From NCBI GenBank assembly GCA_009760855.2, contig WPIO01000155.1:421501-485500 (forward strand): a stretch of 64,000 bases of DNA, in the 5' to 3' direction. Each line of letters opens with the position of its first letter. Position 1 is the first letter of the stretch. Shown here in pieces: positions 44,236-56,173 of this stretch. Origin of the DNA: Cristatella mucedo (taxonomy: Eukaryota > Bryozoa > Phylactolaemata > Cristatellidae). Below the pieces are notes generated by a model. That model did not search any database, was not told the origin of the DNA, and saw only the letters and a program-made list of their open reading frames with translations. The translations under genes and the position numbers were made by a program.

Positions 44236-44957
44236 TATTGAATCGTAGGCTCAAATTGAAGGAAATGCGGCGGTCGGCTCTGGACCTCCATTCTTTGCCG
44301 CTAGAGCATCCTATTCGAAGCTACTAATCAATCAGTGCAATTGCTTGATGTATAATGGTAAAACTAACGCTTCAAAATGCAGCCGAAAATCAGTAGTAAG
44401 AATAATATTGGGAAAAACACAGGCAATACTACCATGGCAGAGCACAGATCAATCAAGTATGCTCACAGTTATGGTAGGTCCACGTGATTACACGTGACCA
44501 GATTAGCGGGAACAGTAAGCACCTGTGCAAGCAACTGACTATCAGTTCTTTAGATAACCTTATCCATAAGACATAAGCTACTGGTTTTGAGACACATCCA
44601 GCTCCTAACGATTTTAACACGAGAACACAACTACCTCTAAGAATTATCCTAATCCGCCTCATTTAAAAAGTTAGCCTTTCGATATGTAGCAAATTGTACA
44701 ATACAATTTATATTCTTAATATACTATTCAATACAAGGTAAATATAGCATATCGTTTATCATGTCCATTATAAGAACTGCTCTCCTTCGATTTTATAGGC
44801 GTCCAGCAGATGACATAAGGTTTCAGAGAAACAGCTACAAGAAACGGTTGCCCGTCCCTGAACCCATCTACCCATTACCCAATCTGCACGCCGGAAGTCA
44901 TACCAGGTTGCTGGCAGCTGAACATGGAGAGCACTGCTTCGATGGCCATCATGACAG
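44236..44957. other. Unique sequence
   Basis: No gene recognised. Confidence 0.3.
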
Positions 44958-45552
44958 TGACTTATGAATATGGCTTCAAGGCTGGTCTTCAAGTCCCAGC
45001 GGTTTGAGCACGTGTCTCCTTTGCTGAAGGAGCTAGGATGGTTGCCGGTTGAGCAAAGGATACAGAGCAAAGTTCTTACGCTGACCCACAAGGCCCGCCA
45101 CGGCTTGGCTCCTTCATCCCTAGCTAAACTGCTGTATCAGTTTCAGCCTGTTCGCGCCCTCAGGTCCTGTGTGGAAAATAAATTAGCTGTCCCATTCCTC
45201 CGCTTAATGACAGTTGGTGACAGAAGCTTGAGCTCAATAGGTCCTCGACTGTGGAACTCGCTTCCACAATTCTAACGCAACGATAACTACTCTCCTACTG
45301 CCGACTATGGCACATCCTTTTCAGCGGTCCTGAGCTGCTACTTCTATGCTACTCACTACCTCAACTGCTCTCCTGACTCAGCTATGCTTCCCACTTTCTC
45401 TCTGTTGCGTGAGAAGAAGTCTCTTGGCTACCGAATACGTACCGAAAGCCGCTTAGGCTGTGAGTGCGCTATACAAAACTCTCCTGCGTAACACCCACAT
45501 GGTCTTTATGACTTTGTGGAATTACAGACGGAGATACATGACATTACATTAC
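44958..45552 (+). mobile_element. L2-A LINE, 3' part, young
   Basis: The frame 44964-45275 reads ASRLVFKSQRFEHVSPLLKEL and GWLPVEQRIQSKVLTLTHKA, very close to the best L2-A copy. A frameshift and stop follow RLWNSLPQF. The 3' UTR and an ATTACATTAC tail are intact. 5'-truncated. Confidence 0.88.
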
Positions 45553-45769
45553 TTACTGATTCAATCAGTGCTTTCGTTTTTTCAAGCCAAGCGAAGCCCG
45601 ATGGCCACGAGCGTGTGTCCGTTGACTTTGACCCGCTCTTACCGCTTCGACTAGTGAAGAAACGGAACTGTAGATTGCGTTTAAGTAAAAGTAAAGAGTA
45701 GATTCACTAACGACGGCCTTCTGTTTTAACTGGACCACATCTAACGAGATTATAACAAAAAGAACTTGC

Positions 45770-45885
45770 TGCTCCCTTTGCAGCAAATGTAAAGCGCCTA
45801 GAAAGAGATTAAGTTCTCTGAGGTCGCTTTATCAAGTGCATTATTAATTCTATTATTATTATTATTGTTATTATTATTAATTTGA
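45770..45885 (+). mobile_element. L2-B LINE, 3' tail
   Basis: CCCTTTGCAGCAAATGTAAAG, AGAGATTAAGTTCTCTG, GTCGCTTTATCAAG, then (ATT)n. One arm mismatch (GGTCGC). Confidence 0.83.
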
Positions 45886-46344
45886 TTGCTTATTTCAGAA
45901 GTAGGCGCAGGCACCGTTTCTTTGGCGGAGGTCAAGCTGAAAGCAGCATTCGTCAGTCTGCACAATGTGAAATATCTGGACTATTGAGCTCTGATATCGT
46001 ACGGAGCTGAATATTGATAGCTTTGAATCGACAATATTATCAATAAATATGCTCTTGGTCTTCCGTCTGATAACCCACAATATGTCAGAGCGTTTTAAAA
46101 AAGTAAAAAAATCTTTTTAATGATTGCTGAAATTATTTAGCTAGATCCATACAATACGAATGACTTCGAAAGAAAGATATGAACTTTCATCAAACCTCGT
46201 ATTTTTAATATATTCACCTGCCTCATTTACTTTTATTTTTACCGTTGAACAAGCCCGCTTGCGAAACGGTTCTTGCGATTGTAACGAGCTGAAATCCGAG
46301 GCAGAAAATCGAATTTCTACTAACTTTCTCTGCACATACTTTTT
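45886..46344. other. Unique sequence
   Basis: A 108-codon plus frame (46160-46486, ATG start) runs into the L2-C tail. No domain recognised. Confidence 0.3.
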
Positions 46345-46558
46345 ATTGCAGCATTTTGTGGGTCTTTTTATTCGTCCTTCGTGCGCATGTCCCTGCTTAC
46401 TTGCTCATACCGGATGTTTGGTGTGCCTGCTACTTGCAGATGTTACCATCAAATATATCGTAATGCTTTGCATGCAGCATCTGTAAAGAGCCTAGAGAGT
46501 TGTTTATGTCTCTGAGGGCGCAATACAAATATATTATTATCATTATTATTATTATTAT
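46345..46558 (+). mobile_element. L2-C LINE 3' end
   Basis: TTTTGTGGGTCTTTTTATTCG, GCATGCAGCATCTGTAAAG, GCCTAGAGAGTTG and GAGGGCGCAATACAAATA, then a TTA tail. Matches the antisense copies at 14013 and 21242 in order. Confidence 0.68.
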
Positions 46559-46811
46559 GTTATACAATTCCAGGTAGTACACTATAAATATGTAACAGCA
46601 AACGTGCAAGGTTTTTTCGGCAGCAGTTGTCTCTTAACGACCAATACACGAACTGAGCTCTACGACACCTCGTGCACAGTTAGCAGTAATTTCAAATTAA
46701 GCACTACACTGCAAGACTTTAGAGCAAAGTCACATGGAATACTTGAGAAGTATGTCAGCAGTGCAACAAAGGTGAATGAATAACAATTTAGTTCATACAA
46801 AAATACTAAAA

Positions 46812-47155
46812 ATAATAGTACGCCTATCATATAGCGCTCTAAGAGAACTAGCTCGCCGTAAGGACGCTTTTCAACTCACTGCAAGCGAGGCAGCAATCAA
46901 TGGTAAATAAAAAGCACCAGACAAAGCTCAAGAAAAGCATGCAAGCGCGCTCAAGAATTATGGTTAGATCAGCATGCAAAGGCGTAGCCGCAGAACAATC
47001 AACAGACAATCAGCAGATAAGTCTTGAAATTGATTCCGCGCTCGATGGGAAGCCAGCGAGTGGTCAGACGGAAGCAGTGCGGTGCATGTCGGGAGCCGTG
47101 CAATCGCGGCTCTGTGGCAGTCGAGCAACGTTGATCTCCGCACGAGTAGCAAACT
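46812..47155 (-). mobile_element. Old L2-like LINE relic
   Basis: The left end has a decayed antisense hairpin (TAGCGCTCTAAGAGAAC) and GGTTAGATCAGCATGC. The right part, read on the minus strand, resembles the CHITPLLADLHWLPVKQRIDFK stretch (GGCTTCCCATCGAGCG, AATCAATTTCAAG). Strongly diverged. Confidence 0.5.
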
Positions 47156-47589
47156 ACAAAGAACACAAGAAGGGGCACCTGAATATAAAGAATTTCGGTA
47201 ATCTAAACGCAGTTCCCTAGAGGGCTAACTAATTTTGTTGTCTTAATCTTTTCTAAGCGGGCCGTGATCTTACCTAACGTAGGGCTGTTCATTGAACATA
47301 GGCCAACTTTGCAGTGAAGACCATTTTCTCATTAAGCTATAATGAGTTTTCGAAAACCACACCCAGGAAGACGTCACTTGAATGATGCTAGATGAACATA
47401 TTTTGAGTTGGATGTCCTCCGATGTAGGATTTACTTTATCCTAACGTCATTACTAGTTTTAGTTGTGGATCAGCTGCCTTGTGCGAGCAAAGAAACTGAA
47501 GCTGTTGATTAATGGGTTACTGTGTCACCTAGCAACGGTAGCTATGTGCTTGGTCTCGGCCGTGCTCTCTTGCGACCCTTGGCAGTACT
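47156..47589. other. Unique sequence
   Basis: No gene recognised. Confidence 0.3.
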
Positions 47590-47884
47590 TTACCGAAAGG
47601 GCTCGGTCCAGAGTCTACTCCATAGCCACCACGCCCACGATTATGACCTTTGACAACACGACTCTAGCTGATGCACTCGACGAGTTAGTACATCACGTTA
47701 AGCACAGCGTGCGTCCTCGCCCTGACGGCCTATGGTTTACCGTAGCAAATTAAACTGGCTAAGCCTATTAAACAAAAGCATGAGAAAGAAAGTGCAAAAT
47801 ATTGGGGCTGACTGCCCATCTACAGGCATATGAGGGCCACTGTAGATCGTACTAATTATTCTTAGCATAGGCCAAGTCTTGGAT

Positions 47885-48058
47885 CAACCATACCCTAAGA
47901 GAACTTAATCTATATACAGACGTTTCACGAGTGCCACGGGGCTCCACCCCATGAACCTCGGTCAATTAATACATTCACCATGATCTTGGCTCGAGGCAGG
48001 CACCTTAACCCCTGGACCATACCAACACATAACACAGCTAGCACCTTAACCACGCCCA
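47885..48058 (-). mobile_element. S1b SINE inserted in L2-B
   Basis: On the minus strand: GGTCCAGGGGTTAAGGTGCC, CATGGTGAATGTATTAATTG, CCGAGGTTCATGGGG, GTGAAACGTCTGTATATAG and TTAAGTTCTCTTAGGG. The extra ~20 bases between boxes define S1b, shared with 50585-50694 and 56645-56797. The host lacks ~100 bases here. Confidence 0.65.
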
Positions 48059-48422
48059 GGTTAGCTCCTTACCTAGTGATCTTTGTGGTGATCTTGCTAA
48101 TTGCTCCTCTAGCTTCTTTGTCGACAAGATAGACAAGATCATTGAGTCCGTCCCTAGGGTGGCAGAATCCCTCCTAAACTCCTGTCTCAATTCCGTGCTG
48201 TACCTCAATGTGTGTATTCATGGGGCCACGAGTTCAGGCGGAAATTGCTCTCCCAATCAAAGAAGACTAGTAGTCAGCCTGGCCCTATTTCCACTATCCT
48301 GCTTCTAGAATGAATGCTACTGTCATGCATAACTAACCTAATAAATGTGTCCTTTGCTTCAGATCATATCCCAGGACCTTTCAAAAAAAGCTCTATCGTA
48401 TCGCTAATTAAGAAAGCTACAC

Positions 48423-49135
48423 AGATTAGGACCTGTCTTGCACAGTGGCTTGCAAAAAATTTAACTAGCTCCTTAGTTCTGTCTCGGCTTGATTATTGTA
48501 ATTCCCTTTTGTCTGGGCTACTACAGAAAGCAACTATGCCACTGCAGCTGACTATGAATATGGCTGCAGGGCTAGTCTTCAAGTCCCAGAGGTTTGAGCA
48601 CGTGTCTCCTTTGCTAAAAGAGCTAGGATGGATGCCGGTTGAGCAATGGATACAGAGCAAAGTTCTTACGTTGACCCACAAGGTCCGCCTCGGCTTGGCT
48701 CCTTCGCACCTAGCTGAACTGCGGCACCAGTTTCAGCCTGTTCGCGCCCTCAGATCCTGTGTGGACAATAAATTACTGTTCCGTTCCTTCGCTTAAAGAC
48801 CGTTGGTGATAGAAGCTTTAGCTCTGCAGGTCCTAGACTGTGGAACTCGCTTCCACAGCTCGTACGCAACGACAACTACTCTGCAGCTGCCGACTATGGC
48901 TCATCCTATTCAGCGGTCCTGAGCTGCCACTTCCATGCTACTCACTACCTCAACTGCTCTCCCGACTCTGCTATGCTTCCCACTTTCTCTTTGTTGCGTA
49001 AGATGAAGTCTGTTTACTCCTGATTGCGTACCAACAGCAGCTTAGGCTGTGAGTGCACTATACAAAACTTTCCTGCTTAACACCTACTTGGTCTTAATGA
49101 CTTTGTGGAGTTACAGACGGAGATACATTACAAAA
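48423..49135 (+). mobile_element. L2-A LINE, 3' part inserted in L2-B host
   Basis: Begins AGATTAGGACCTGTC and carries WLAKNLTSSLVLSRLDYCN through the C-terminus; the frame 48314-48796 joins host and insert. The 3' UTR ends TACAGACGGAGATACATTAC. The host sequence AAGAAAGCTACA resumes at ACATAACCAGAC, with only ACA shared at the junctions. Confidence 0.82.
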
Positions 49136-50165
49136 CATAACCAGACAAAATGGACTTAAACTTCTTCCGCCCGGTATCTTTACTACCATTTCTAACGTAG
49201 ACAACGGAATGAGTTGTGGCTAACCAGCTGAACTTATATTTTGAAACTTCAAACCTAGTAAGTCAGCTCTACTTTAATTTGAGAGCTAATCATCTCACGG
49301 AGTCAGCTTTGCTCCGGGTGTATAACGAACTTCTCAGGAATTTAGACGCAGGTAAAGTCTCTCTGCCAGTTCTTTTTGATCTTTCAGCAATTCTAGACAA
49401 GTTCGTATAACATCTTTTCGAATTTTATACTTTCACTTTTGCAGATGTGATTGCCAAGCACAATCTTTCCCTTCTAGCAGGTGACACTCAGCTGTACCTT
49501 TGCTTTGATCCCCCATCCCTCTAGCACGACGAACCCTCTAAACTTCATTTGTGCATATATTACTGACATGCTCACATGAATAGCAGAAAACTTCCTCAAA
49601 CTAAACGACAATAAATCTAACTTACTAGTTATGGGGTAACCAAGTGTGATGAAGAAATTGGTAAACTCAGCGCTCAAAATCGGCTCTGTCGGCTATTCTC
49701 CTATTCCACATGGACGAGACCAACTGTCTGACTCCTAAGTAACCTTTCACTCAACAGTTACACCAGCTCCACAGCTAAGTTTGCATACTTTCAGTGCCAT
49801 AACATTGTTAGCATTCGGGCTGGCTTAGACAGGGACCCTATATCCAAATTGATCCACGAGTTTTTTAAATATCGTCTCGACTTACGTAACTCACTGCTTG
49901 CTGGTCTACCGTCCAATACAATCGGGCGCTTACAGTTGGTGCAAACCTCGGCAGATATGTTCATCTGTATTGATCATCGAAACTGCCACATCACACCACT
50001 TCTCGCTGACCTGCACTAGCTCCCAATAAAGCTGCACATCGACTTCGAGGTTTTGTCACTCACTTGTAGATCACCTCATTTTCTGGCTCCAGCCTGCCTA
50101 TCAGAACTACTCACCACCAGGCTAGTTATCTTCATATACTAGACACGTATTATTATGATCGTTAT

Positions 50166-50584
50166 TATTATTACACATTAGCCAATGCCCGTGCAGAACT
50201 ACGCGAGATTACAGGGTTGCATTATAACGGGGAGCTTCGAGTAACCGCAGACCTAGCTGGTGGACCTGGCCTACCAATCGAAACCGTCGGAAGTGGAGCA
50301 CGGAGTGACTTCTACCGTTGTTGGTTTTTCTCCTTGTTGTCTATGATAGCTGCTCATACCTGTATACTCACACCATTGTACTCATGCCTGTATACTCGTA
50401 CCTGTATACTTTGCACGCTTTGCTCTCCTTTGGATTACAGTCAAAGACCTCTCTCTTACCTCCTGGGGGGGCCGATGGAGGTAGGTGGGTGGGGGCGAGG
50501 GAGAGGGCAAAGAAGAGGACAGGGGGAGAGGATTGAATATGGCAGTTGGAAGTTATTCAAAGCTCTTTGAATGCATCGAAGTTA
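50166..50584. other. Unique sequence
   Basis: Contains an imperfect CCTGTATACTC repeat at ~50360-50410 and a G-rich stretch at ~50466-50528. No gene recognised. Confidence 0.35.
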
Positions 50585-50694
50585 ATCGTCATTTGGGCAC
50601 GACCTCGGCCATCGAATACATTCACCTTGACCACGGTCATTAAGGGTGAGCACCTTGACCGTGGGCCACATCAGCGCGGCTGGACAGGTATGCA
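50585..50694 (-). mobile_element. S1b SINE, head fragment
   Basis: On the minus strand: GCCCACGGTCAAGGTGCTC, CCGTGGTCAAGGTGAATG, CCGAGGTCGTG. The S1 tail is absent. Confidence 0.5.
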
Positions 50695-51349
50695 GCTTCA
50701 CAGGTACTTCCGTTGACCTACAGGCCTTAATGATCTGTTGGCGATCTGGCTCTCCGTTTGCACGCATCGAAAGTCTAGAAATTGCTTCAGGTTACGGTCA
50801 CTATCTCCAAAAACCTTGCTCATAATCAAACTAAGCGTTTTGTTACGCACAACTAATGTGTTACATCATAATGCCGACGCGGGAACAAATGGCATTGCCA
50901 TTGAACCGGTTAGCGTCGCTCGTTACTGCCGGCCTTCGTACATAGAAGCAGACCAGTGCACTGCTGGTTTTGCTAGTACTTCACGGTCCTAGTTATACGC
51001 ACCATACACCGGCAGACCCTGTGCTCTTTCATGAGGACGATCCTAGGCCACACCGAACGAATTAATGAGGTGAGTTTCCGCTTTGCCTCGAAAGCCTTCT
51101 TGGTGACCTCAGAAAAGGGCCCTCGGCTTTTGGGTGCTGGGCCTAATGCGATGCAGTAGTACGGACAGGTAGTACCAGCTAGGCAGGGCGTGGAAGGGAC
51201 GAGAGGCCTGCAGCGTGCGGAAAAGGAGACTTTTTATTGAAGCGATTAATGAGTATTTGGGGGGATTGATGGGTATTGGAGAAAACCGGTGAAGAGTGAC
51301 AGAGAGGGAAGAGAGATAGAAGCTGCGTGATATTGATATCGCGCTAATG
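50695..51349. other. Unique sequence
   Basis: No gene recognised. Confidence 0.3.
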
Positions 51350-51436
51350 AGATAGAGAGAGAGAGAGAGAGAGAGGGAAAAAGAGAGACTGTGAGAGAGA
51401 GAGGGTGGGAGAGGAAGAGGGAGGGAGAGGGAGAGG

Positions 51437-51503
<67 letters not shown>

Positions 51504-51556
51504 GGATGGGAGAGAGAGAGAGGGAAAAAGAGAGAGAGAGAGAGAAAGAGAGAGAG
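51350..51556. repeat. (GA)n microsatellite joined to an L2-A copy
   Basis: Nearly continuous GAGA/GGGA units. They directly adjoin antisense L2-A at ~51558, where the 3' part of the LINE should be. The long minus frame through it (SLSLS) is an artefact. Confidence 0.93.
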
Positions 51557-51558
51557 TG

Positions 51559-52163
51559 GCTGGCCTTGTGGGTCAGCGTAAGAACTTTGCTCTGTATCCT
51601 TTGCTCAACCGGCAACCATCCTAGCTCTTTCAGCAGAGGTGACACCTGCTCAAACCGCTGGGACTTGAAGACCAGCCTTGCATCCACATTCAGAATCCGC
51701 TGTAGTGGCGTAATAGCTTTCTTTGGCAGCCCAGCCAAAAGGGCATTACAATAATCAAGCCGAGACAGAACTAAAGAGCTAGTTAAATTTTTTACAAGCC
51801 ACTGTGGGAGACAGCTTCTAATCTTGGATAGGGATCGGATGTGACGGCTAGCTGTACAGGCAGTCTTCTGAATGAAGCTTTTGAAATTGAGGCAGCTGTC
51901 GAACACGACACCTAGATTACGCGCACGTGGTGAAGGTCGCACAATAGCATCACCTATTAGAACAGCAAAGCCTTTTAATCCAGCCACAAGCTTAGGGTGT
52001 CCTATGAGCAGCAGTTCGGTTTTATCGTCATTTGATTTCAGGAAGTTTTCCAACATCCAGGATCGAATATCGGCAAGGCAAGCATTCAGTTTCTCAGTTG
52101 CTGCAGCAGATTCCGACGGTTTAAATGACAAATACAACTGAGTATCGTCAGCATAGAAGTGAC
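51559..52163 (-). mobile_element. L2-A LINE internal fragment (RT), 3' end lost
   Basis: The minus frame reads HFYADDTQLYLSF, LKGFAVLIGDAIV, RARNLGVVFDSCL, SRLDYCNALLAGLP and GWLPVEQRIQSKVLTLTHKA, uninterrupted for ~200 codons, then enters the (GA)n repeat. YADD is intact. Neither the 3' UTR nor the 5' half is present. Confidence 0.87.
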
Positions 52164-52326
52164 TTTGAATAGAATGCGTTGCTAGCTTGCACCCGTGAAA
52201 AATCACGGAAAACTTTAACTCTGCTTTGGAGGGCGGAGCTGAGTCTCGGCTGACATAGCTTTTGAGCCCCCCCCCCCATACTGGTTACGAAGCCTTAGAC
52301 CTCTTAGTTATTACAGCAAGATCACC

Positions 52327-53236
52327 ATAGGACCGAACTACTGCTCATAGGACACCTAGGCGTATGGCTGAATTAACAGGCTTTGCTCTTCTAATAGGTG
52401 ATGCTGTTGTGCGACCGTCACCACGTGCTTGAAATTTAGGCGTCGTTTTCGACACCTGCCTAAATTTCAAAAGCTTCATTCAGAAGACTGCTCCTACAGT
52501 TAGCCATCACGTGCGATCCCTATCCAAGATTAGGAGCTGCCTTCCACGGTGGCTTGCAAAAATTTTAACTAGCTCCTTAGTTCTGTCTCGGCTTGATTAT
52601 TGTAATTTTCTTTTGGCTGGGCTACCAAAGGAAGAAACTAGGCCACTGCAGCTAGCTATAAATATGGCTGCAAGGCTAGACTTCAAGTCCCAGAGGTTTG
52701 AGCACGTGTCTCCTTTGCTAAAAGGCTACGATGGCTGCCGGTTGATCAACGAATACAGGGCTAAGTTCTTACGCTGACCCACAAGGCCAACCATGGCTCG
52801 GCTTGTTCGTACCTAGCTGAACCGCTGCACCAGTTTCAGCCTGTTCGCGCCCTCAGGTCCTGTATGGACAATAAATTACTGTTCCATTCCTCAGCTTAAA
52901 GACAGTTGGCGACAGAAGCTTTAGCTCTGCATGTCCCAGACTGTGGAACTCGCTTCCACAGTTTTTACGCAACGACAGCTACTCTCCTGCTGCTGACTAT
53001 AGCTCATTCTTTTCAGCAGTCCTGAGCAGCTACTTCCGTGCTACTCACTACCTCAACTGCTCTCCTGACTCTGCTATGCTTCCCACTTTCTCTTTGTTGC
53101 ACGAGTCGAAGTCTGTTGGGTACCGAATGCGTACCGAAAGCCGCTTAGGCTGTGAGTTCGCTATACAAACTCTCCTGAGTAACACCCACATAGTCTTTAC
53201 GGCTTTGTGATGTTACAGACGGAGATACGTTAAATT
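52327..53236 (+). mobile_element. L2-A LINE, 3' half, degraded
   Basis: Starts at the KTELLLIGH equivalent (GACCGAACTACTGCTC) and runs to the ATTAC-type end. Fragments such as RSLSKIRSCLPRWLAK and YCNFLLAGLPKEE are seen with intervening frameshifts and a stop in the RNLGV region (GTGCTTGAAATTTAGG). Confidence 0.85.
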
Positions 53237-53907
53237 ATCTAGGACAATAAAGAAAATGCATTTCAAAATAACATTTATTCGTTCTCTCGTGAAACGAACA
53301 TTAATATCATTTTATGAATATTTTTCACCGGCGCCCTGTAGCGAATCAACATTGATTTGACTTTGGCTGAAATTCCCGCAAAGTAACTCTCTCATATCAA
53401 CTATACTCTCTCTAATCAACTCCAGTTTAGATTGCTTATTAAACGGGACTGCTGCTCCAGTCTACCCATTAAATTTCGTGTCTGTGCAAGCAAGCGCTCT
53501 CTCATGCGGTCTAGTTGCCCGGCTCAGTACCGTAATAATGAGCCAATGCAATGGCTTGCCGCGCGAATTGCACAGGTGGCCGGTCTCTTTGGATTCCACG
53601 TGACGTGAGAACGTGCGAGCTCAGCGGCATGAAATTTAGGGGTCCATAACAGTCATCGTTTACTGAACTACCCACTCAAATTTCGTATTTTGCGTCGCCA
53701 ATATTGGTCGACTTTGGCTTAATTAATAACTTTTGCGGTGGATTGCGGCAATTCGTCCAATCTGAACCCAAGTATTAGGCCGACCGTCCTCCCCGAGAAG
53801 CCTGGTAAGCTCTAGCCATCAAAAGAGGCGTAACCTACATTATGCTTAGCGTGTTGCAAAGCAGGCTAGTTGGCGTCGATTGTATTTATGGATGTATGCG
53901 TGTGTGC
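53237..53907. other. Unique sequence
   Basis: No gene recognised. Confidence 0.3.
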
Positions 53908-55935
53908 ATGCATCTCCGTCTGTAACTGCACAAAGACTATGTGGGTGTTATGCGGGATGGTGTTGTATAGCACACTCACAACTTCAGCAATATTCGGTAG
54001 CCAACAGACTTCGTCTCATGCAACAAAGAGAATGTGGGAAGCATATCAGAGTCAGGAGAGCAGTTGAGGTAGCGAATAACTTGCAAGTAGCAGCTCAGGA
54101 CGGCTGGAAAGAATGTGCCATAGTCAGCAACACGCGAATAGTTGTCGTTGCGTAAGAATTGTGGAAGCCAGTTCCACAGTCTAGGACCTGCAGAGCTAAA
54201 GCTTCTGTCGCCAACGGTCTGTAAGCAGAGGAATGGAGCAGCTAACGTATTGTCCACTCAGAACCTGAGGGCACGAGGAGGCTGAAACTGGTGCAGCAGT
54301 TCAGCTAAACATGGAGGAGCCAAGCCGTGGCCTTGGCCTTGTGGGTCAGCGTAAGAGCTTTGATCTGTATCCGTTGATCAACCGGCAGCCATCGTAGCTC
54401 TTTTAGCAAACGAGAAACATGGTCAGGGACTTTTTTAAACTAGCCTTGCAGTAGCCATATTCATAGCCACCTGCGGTGACCTAGTTGCCTTTTTCGGTAG
54501 CCCAGCCAAATCGGAATTAATTACAATAATCTAGACGAGACAGAACTAAGGAGCTAGTTAAACTTTTGGCAAGCCACTGTGGGAGGCAGTTCCTAATCCT
54601 ATTTAGGTATCAGACGTGATAGGTAGCTGTTGAAGCAATTTTCTGAATGAAGCTTTTAAAATTTAGGCAGTTTTCGAATGCGAGACCTAAATTTCGAGCA
54701 CGTGGCGATGATCGCACGACAGCCTCACCTATTAGAAGAGCAGAGCTCTCTCTAGTATAGCCATACTCTAATGGTGCCTTATGAGGAGCATTTCAGTTAT
54801 TTCGTCGTTTAGTTTCAAAATTTTTTCCGACATCCAGGATCGAATGTCGGCAAGACAAGAATTCAGTTTATGAGTTTCTGCAGCAGATTCCGACGGTTTG
54901 AATGACAAATACAGCTGAGTATTGTCAGCATAAAAGTGATATCTTATTGTATGGGCCTTAAACACTTTTCCCAGAGGTTGAGTGTAAATGGCGAACAGCA
55001 AGGGACCGATGACAGACCCTTGATGGACTCCTCAGGTGACCGGTCTGGTAAATGAGACCTGACCCCCACTCGACACGCATTGAACACGACCAGACAAGTA
55101 CGATTTAAACCGCGCCAGCGCCTCGTCTGCCAGACCGATCGTTGTTCTCAATCGTTGGAGCAGACGATTGTGATAAATGTCATCGAAGGTTGAAGATTGT
55201 TAGATCGAGCTGTGCTAGGGTAGCTATGACATTTCTGTCATCTTTGCTGCACATGATGTCATTGATAAAACGGAGGATAGCAGTTTCAGGGGAGTGCAGC
55301 CGCTCGAACCCCTATTAAAATCTTTTGCATTTCATTCTTTTCAATGCAGGGTACCAGCTGCTTAGTGACAAATTTTCACGAATATTTGACGACAAATGAA
55401 GAAGGAAAAGTGGGCGACAGCTTGAAAGGACCTCTGCGTATGATTCAGAATTTTCAGTATCGGTCTAACGGCTGTCGATTTGAAGGACTTAGGTACGACC
55501 CCTTTTTCCAGAGAAGCATTAACAATCTAGTTTATGGCTGGGCTGAATTGGTGTGCCAATGAAGACCACAGAGATGATGGTACGGGTTCTTTTAGAGTCG
55601 AGCTCTTTTTACTGGACCTTATTAAGGTAGCCACGTCGCAAGCTGAAACCGCGGAAAATCTTATAGGAGAGGTGAAAGGTTTTGATTCCGCAATTTTGTT
55701 AGTCGGAGGGGACTCTATGGAGGCACGAACGTGCACAACGTTTTCAGTAAAGAAAACTGAAAACTTTTCTGCTGTTAAAATCAGGGAAGTCAAACCTCTC
55801 AGCATTGGCCAGTAAATATTTAAAGTCTTGTAAATTCTTTTGGATGTGACTGGCAGGACTTCAGTTAAGTGAAAAAAGATGTCTTGGCTCTTTTAAGCTT
55901 CCGGATGTAAAGTTGAAGGAAGTCCATTGAATTGA
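53908..55935 (-). mobile_element. L2-A LINE, longest copy of the family, broken
   Basis: The antisense 3' UTR starts at 53908. Minus frames include GDRSFSSAGPRLWNWLPQFL (53976-54257) and [17 protein letters not shown] (54768-55001), so the second catalytic Asp is Asn. The frame at 55527-55805 reads ATLIRSSKKSSTLKEPVPSS, the linker before RT. It extends to ~55935, about 2 kb, giving the best view of L2-A upstream of the RT core. Many frameshifts; no endonuclease seen. Confidence 0.8.
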
Positions 55936-56143
55936 TTAGATCTGCATCAGACCCACACTGTGCACCGAGAATCGACTAGCTGTGCTAAAAATAAACAACC
56001 ACTCTCAAAGTAGCCTCTATTTAGGTTGCTTAACGGTCGTGATAGAGGCCTTCGGCGGTCCTTTTCAGCTTTCAGCACGAGGCTTGGCAGCCAGCCGCAC
56101 CCAAGCATGGCGGGGTTTGCGGCGCTCACCAGCGGAGTGGAAG

Positions 56144-56151
56144 TGACGTCA
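56144..56151 (+). promoter_or_regulatory. Consensus CRE (TGACGTCA) upstream of a candidate first exon
   Basis: A perfect palindromic cAMP response element lies 22 bases before the ATG at 56174, in a GC-rich, CpG-rich stretch (~56085-56290). ATGGCGGGG just upstream (~56107) resembles a YY1-type site. Function is inferred from motif and context only. Confidence 0.35.
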
Positions 56152-56173
56152 CGTCTCCCCATTCACTATAAGA

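Larger units (their letters stand above)
47590..50165 (+). mobile_element. Old L2-B host copy, interrupted by S1b and L2-A
   Basis: Plus-strand arms follow L2-B order. 47590-47884 reads DNTTLADALDEL and VRPRPDGLWFT. 48059-48422 reads SSFFVDKIDKI and DHIPGPFKKS. 49136-50165 covers the RPVSLLPF region, HLTESALLRVYNELL, a short ATG frame (49216-49410), and C-terminal remnants such as CACTTCTCGCTGACCTGC. The host carries many stops and internal deletions. The breaks coincide with an antisense S1b and a sense L2-A insertion. Confidence 0.75.

Noticed and set aside
56167-56173. TATAAGA as the TATA box of the candidate first exon
   Set aside because: It ends one base before the ATG, too close to direct a transcript containing that start codon.
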